From: Desulfobacteraceae bacterium
GTDB lineage: Bacteria > Desulfobacterota > Desulfobacteria > Desulfobacterales > Desulfosalsimonadaceae
Length of the DNA stretch: 6,014 nt
Direction: 5' to 3'
Assembly (NCBI GenBank): GCA_011389605.1
Contig: JAABTZ010000215.1
Coordinates: forward strand, 1 to 6,014
Shown: in pieces, positions 5,586-6,014 of the stretch
Numbering within the stretch: the first letter of the stretch is position 1
Layout: each line of letters begins with the position of its first letter
The notes under the pieces: generated by a model
Database searches by the model: none
Seen by the model: the letters and a program-made list of their open reading frames with translations, nothing else
Told to the model about the DNA's origin: nothing
Translations under genes and position numbers: made by a program

Positions 5586-6014
5586 ATGGAATTGAGCGGC
5601 CAAAACAGAAGATTAAAGAGAGAATCGTATCCTTTGCAGGAACTTCCCTCCTTTCAAGATGGAAAACGAACCGAATTTGCAAGCATGTCGGAAATGGTTA
5701 CTGTACGGGCGCACGAGATCCCTGACAAGCCCTATGTATATTATTATGACCAGACCATAACATATGCCCGGGCCAACCAGCGGGCCAACCAGGTGGCGAA
5801 CTATTTAACGGATATGGGCGTACGTCGTGGGGATGTGGTGTCCATGATGGTATTAAATTCTCCTGAAATCTACTATATACTCTTCGGGGCGCAAAAAATC
5901 GGCGCCATTGCCGGAGCGATCAACTATATGCTGAAAGGCCCGGAAATCGCCCATGTGCTTGACGACTCCAAACCAAAGGTGGTTTTTACCGGCAGCAATT
6001 TTATGGAAGACTTC
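5586..6014 (+). CDS. Acyl-CoA synthetase (AMP-forming), N-terminal fragment; 3' end outside window
   Basis: The frame is open for 143 codons from ATG 5586 to the last base of the window. It encodes the N-terminal part of an ANL-superfamily acid-CoA ligase. Visible family features are VTVRAHEIPDKPYVYYYDQ at 38-56, the TYA...NQVANYL helix entry at 59-73, GVRRGDVVSMMVLNSPE at 77-93, FGAQKIGAIAGAINYMLKG at 99-117 and a DDSKPKVVFTG strand at 125-135. The ATP-binding P-loop lies beyond the window, so activity and substrate cannot be judged. It is a different gene from the synthetase at 1-375, since here only the N-terminus is present. It lies 217 bases after livF with no convincing terminator between them, so read-through co-expression with the importer is plausible. 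The true start may be TTG 5592, two codons in. Confidence 0.9.
   Translation, partial: MELSGQNRRLKRESYPLQELPSFQDGKRTEFASMSEMVTVRAHEIPDKPYVYYYDQTITYARANQRANQVANYLTDMGVRRGDVVSMMVLNSPEIYYILFGAQKIGAIAGAINYMLKGPEIAHVLDDSKPKVVFTGSNFMEDF
5769..5792 (+). repeat. Perfect 12-bp tandem duplication within the second synthetase gene
   Basis: CGGGCCAACCAG occurs twice back to back, encoding RANQ-RANQ at residues 62-69. Related synthetases usually read TYAELNERANQVANYL here, so the protein length appears unchanged and the first unit replaces ELNE rather than being inserted. The comparison is from memory of the family. Confidence 0.8.

Overview
The window reads as an ordinary bacterial chromosome segment, moderately GC-rich and with every recognisable gene on the + strand. 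It carries a complete five-gene ABC importer of the branched-chain amino acid (Liv/HAAT) family, lying between two acyl-CoA synthetase genes that are each cut by a window edge. The cleavable Sec signal peptide on the binding protein, without a lipobox, points to a Gram-negative cell. A Liv-type importer packed with AMP-forming acyl-CoA synthetases recalls sulfate-reducing or syntrophic Desulfobacterota and other anaerobic degraders of fatty or aromatic acids. That placement is inference from protein style, not proof.

Layout: 1-375 is the C-terminal end of an acyl-CoA synthetase. 376-581 is a regulatory gap with a weak hairpin, a candidate sigma70-type promoter with a small palindrome over its -10 region, and a strong Shine-Dalgarno. 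582-1961 encodes the periplasmic solute-binding protein. 1962-2041 holds a good intrinsic terminator whose U-tract runs straight into the next ribosome-binding site. 2042-5368 encodes two permeases (LivH, LivM) and two ATPases (LivG, LivF), with 4-base, 1-base and near-zero junctions typical of translational coupling. 5369-5585 is a gap with a REP-like near-palindrome and no clear terminator. 5586 to the window end is the N-terminal 143 codons of a second acyl-CoA synthetase.

How the genes work together: the binding protein captures a small solute in the periplasm, LivH and LivM form the membrane channel, and LivG and LivF power it with ATP. The flanking synthetases suggest, as inference, that the solute is a carboxylic acid (aromatic, short or medium chain, or dicarboxylic) activated to its CoA thioester on entry, rather than an amino acid. 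The terminator after the binding-protein gene would let that protein be made in excess over the membrane complex. I found no RNA genes, CRISPR arrays, insertion sequences or clearly novel system. The points worth a second look are regulatory or small-scale: the internal terminator, a perfect 16-bp palindrome inside the binding-protein gene, the REP-like element, and a perfect 12-bp tandem repeat in the second synthetase.
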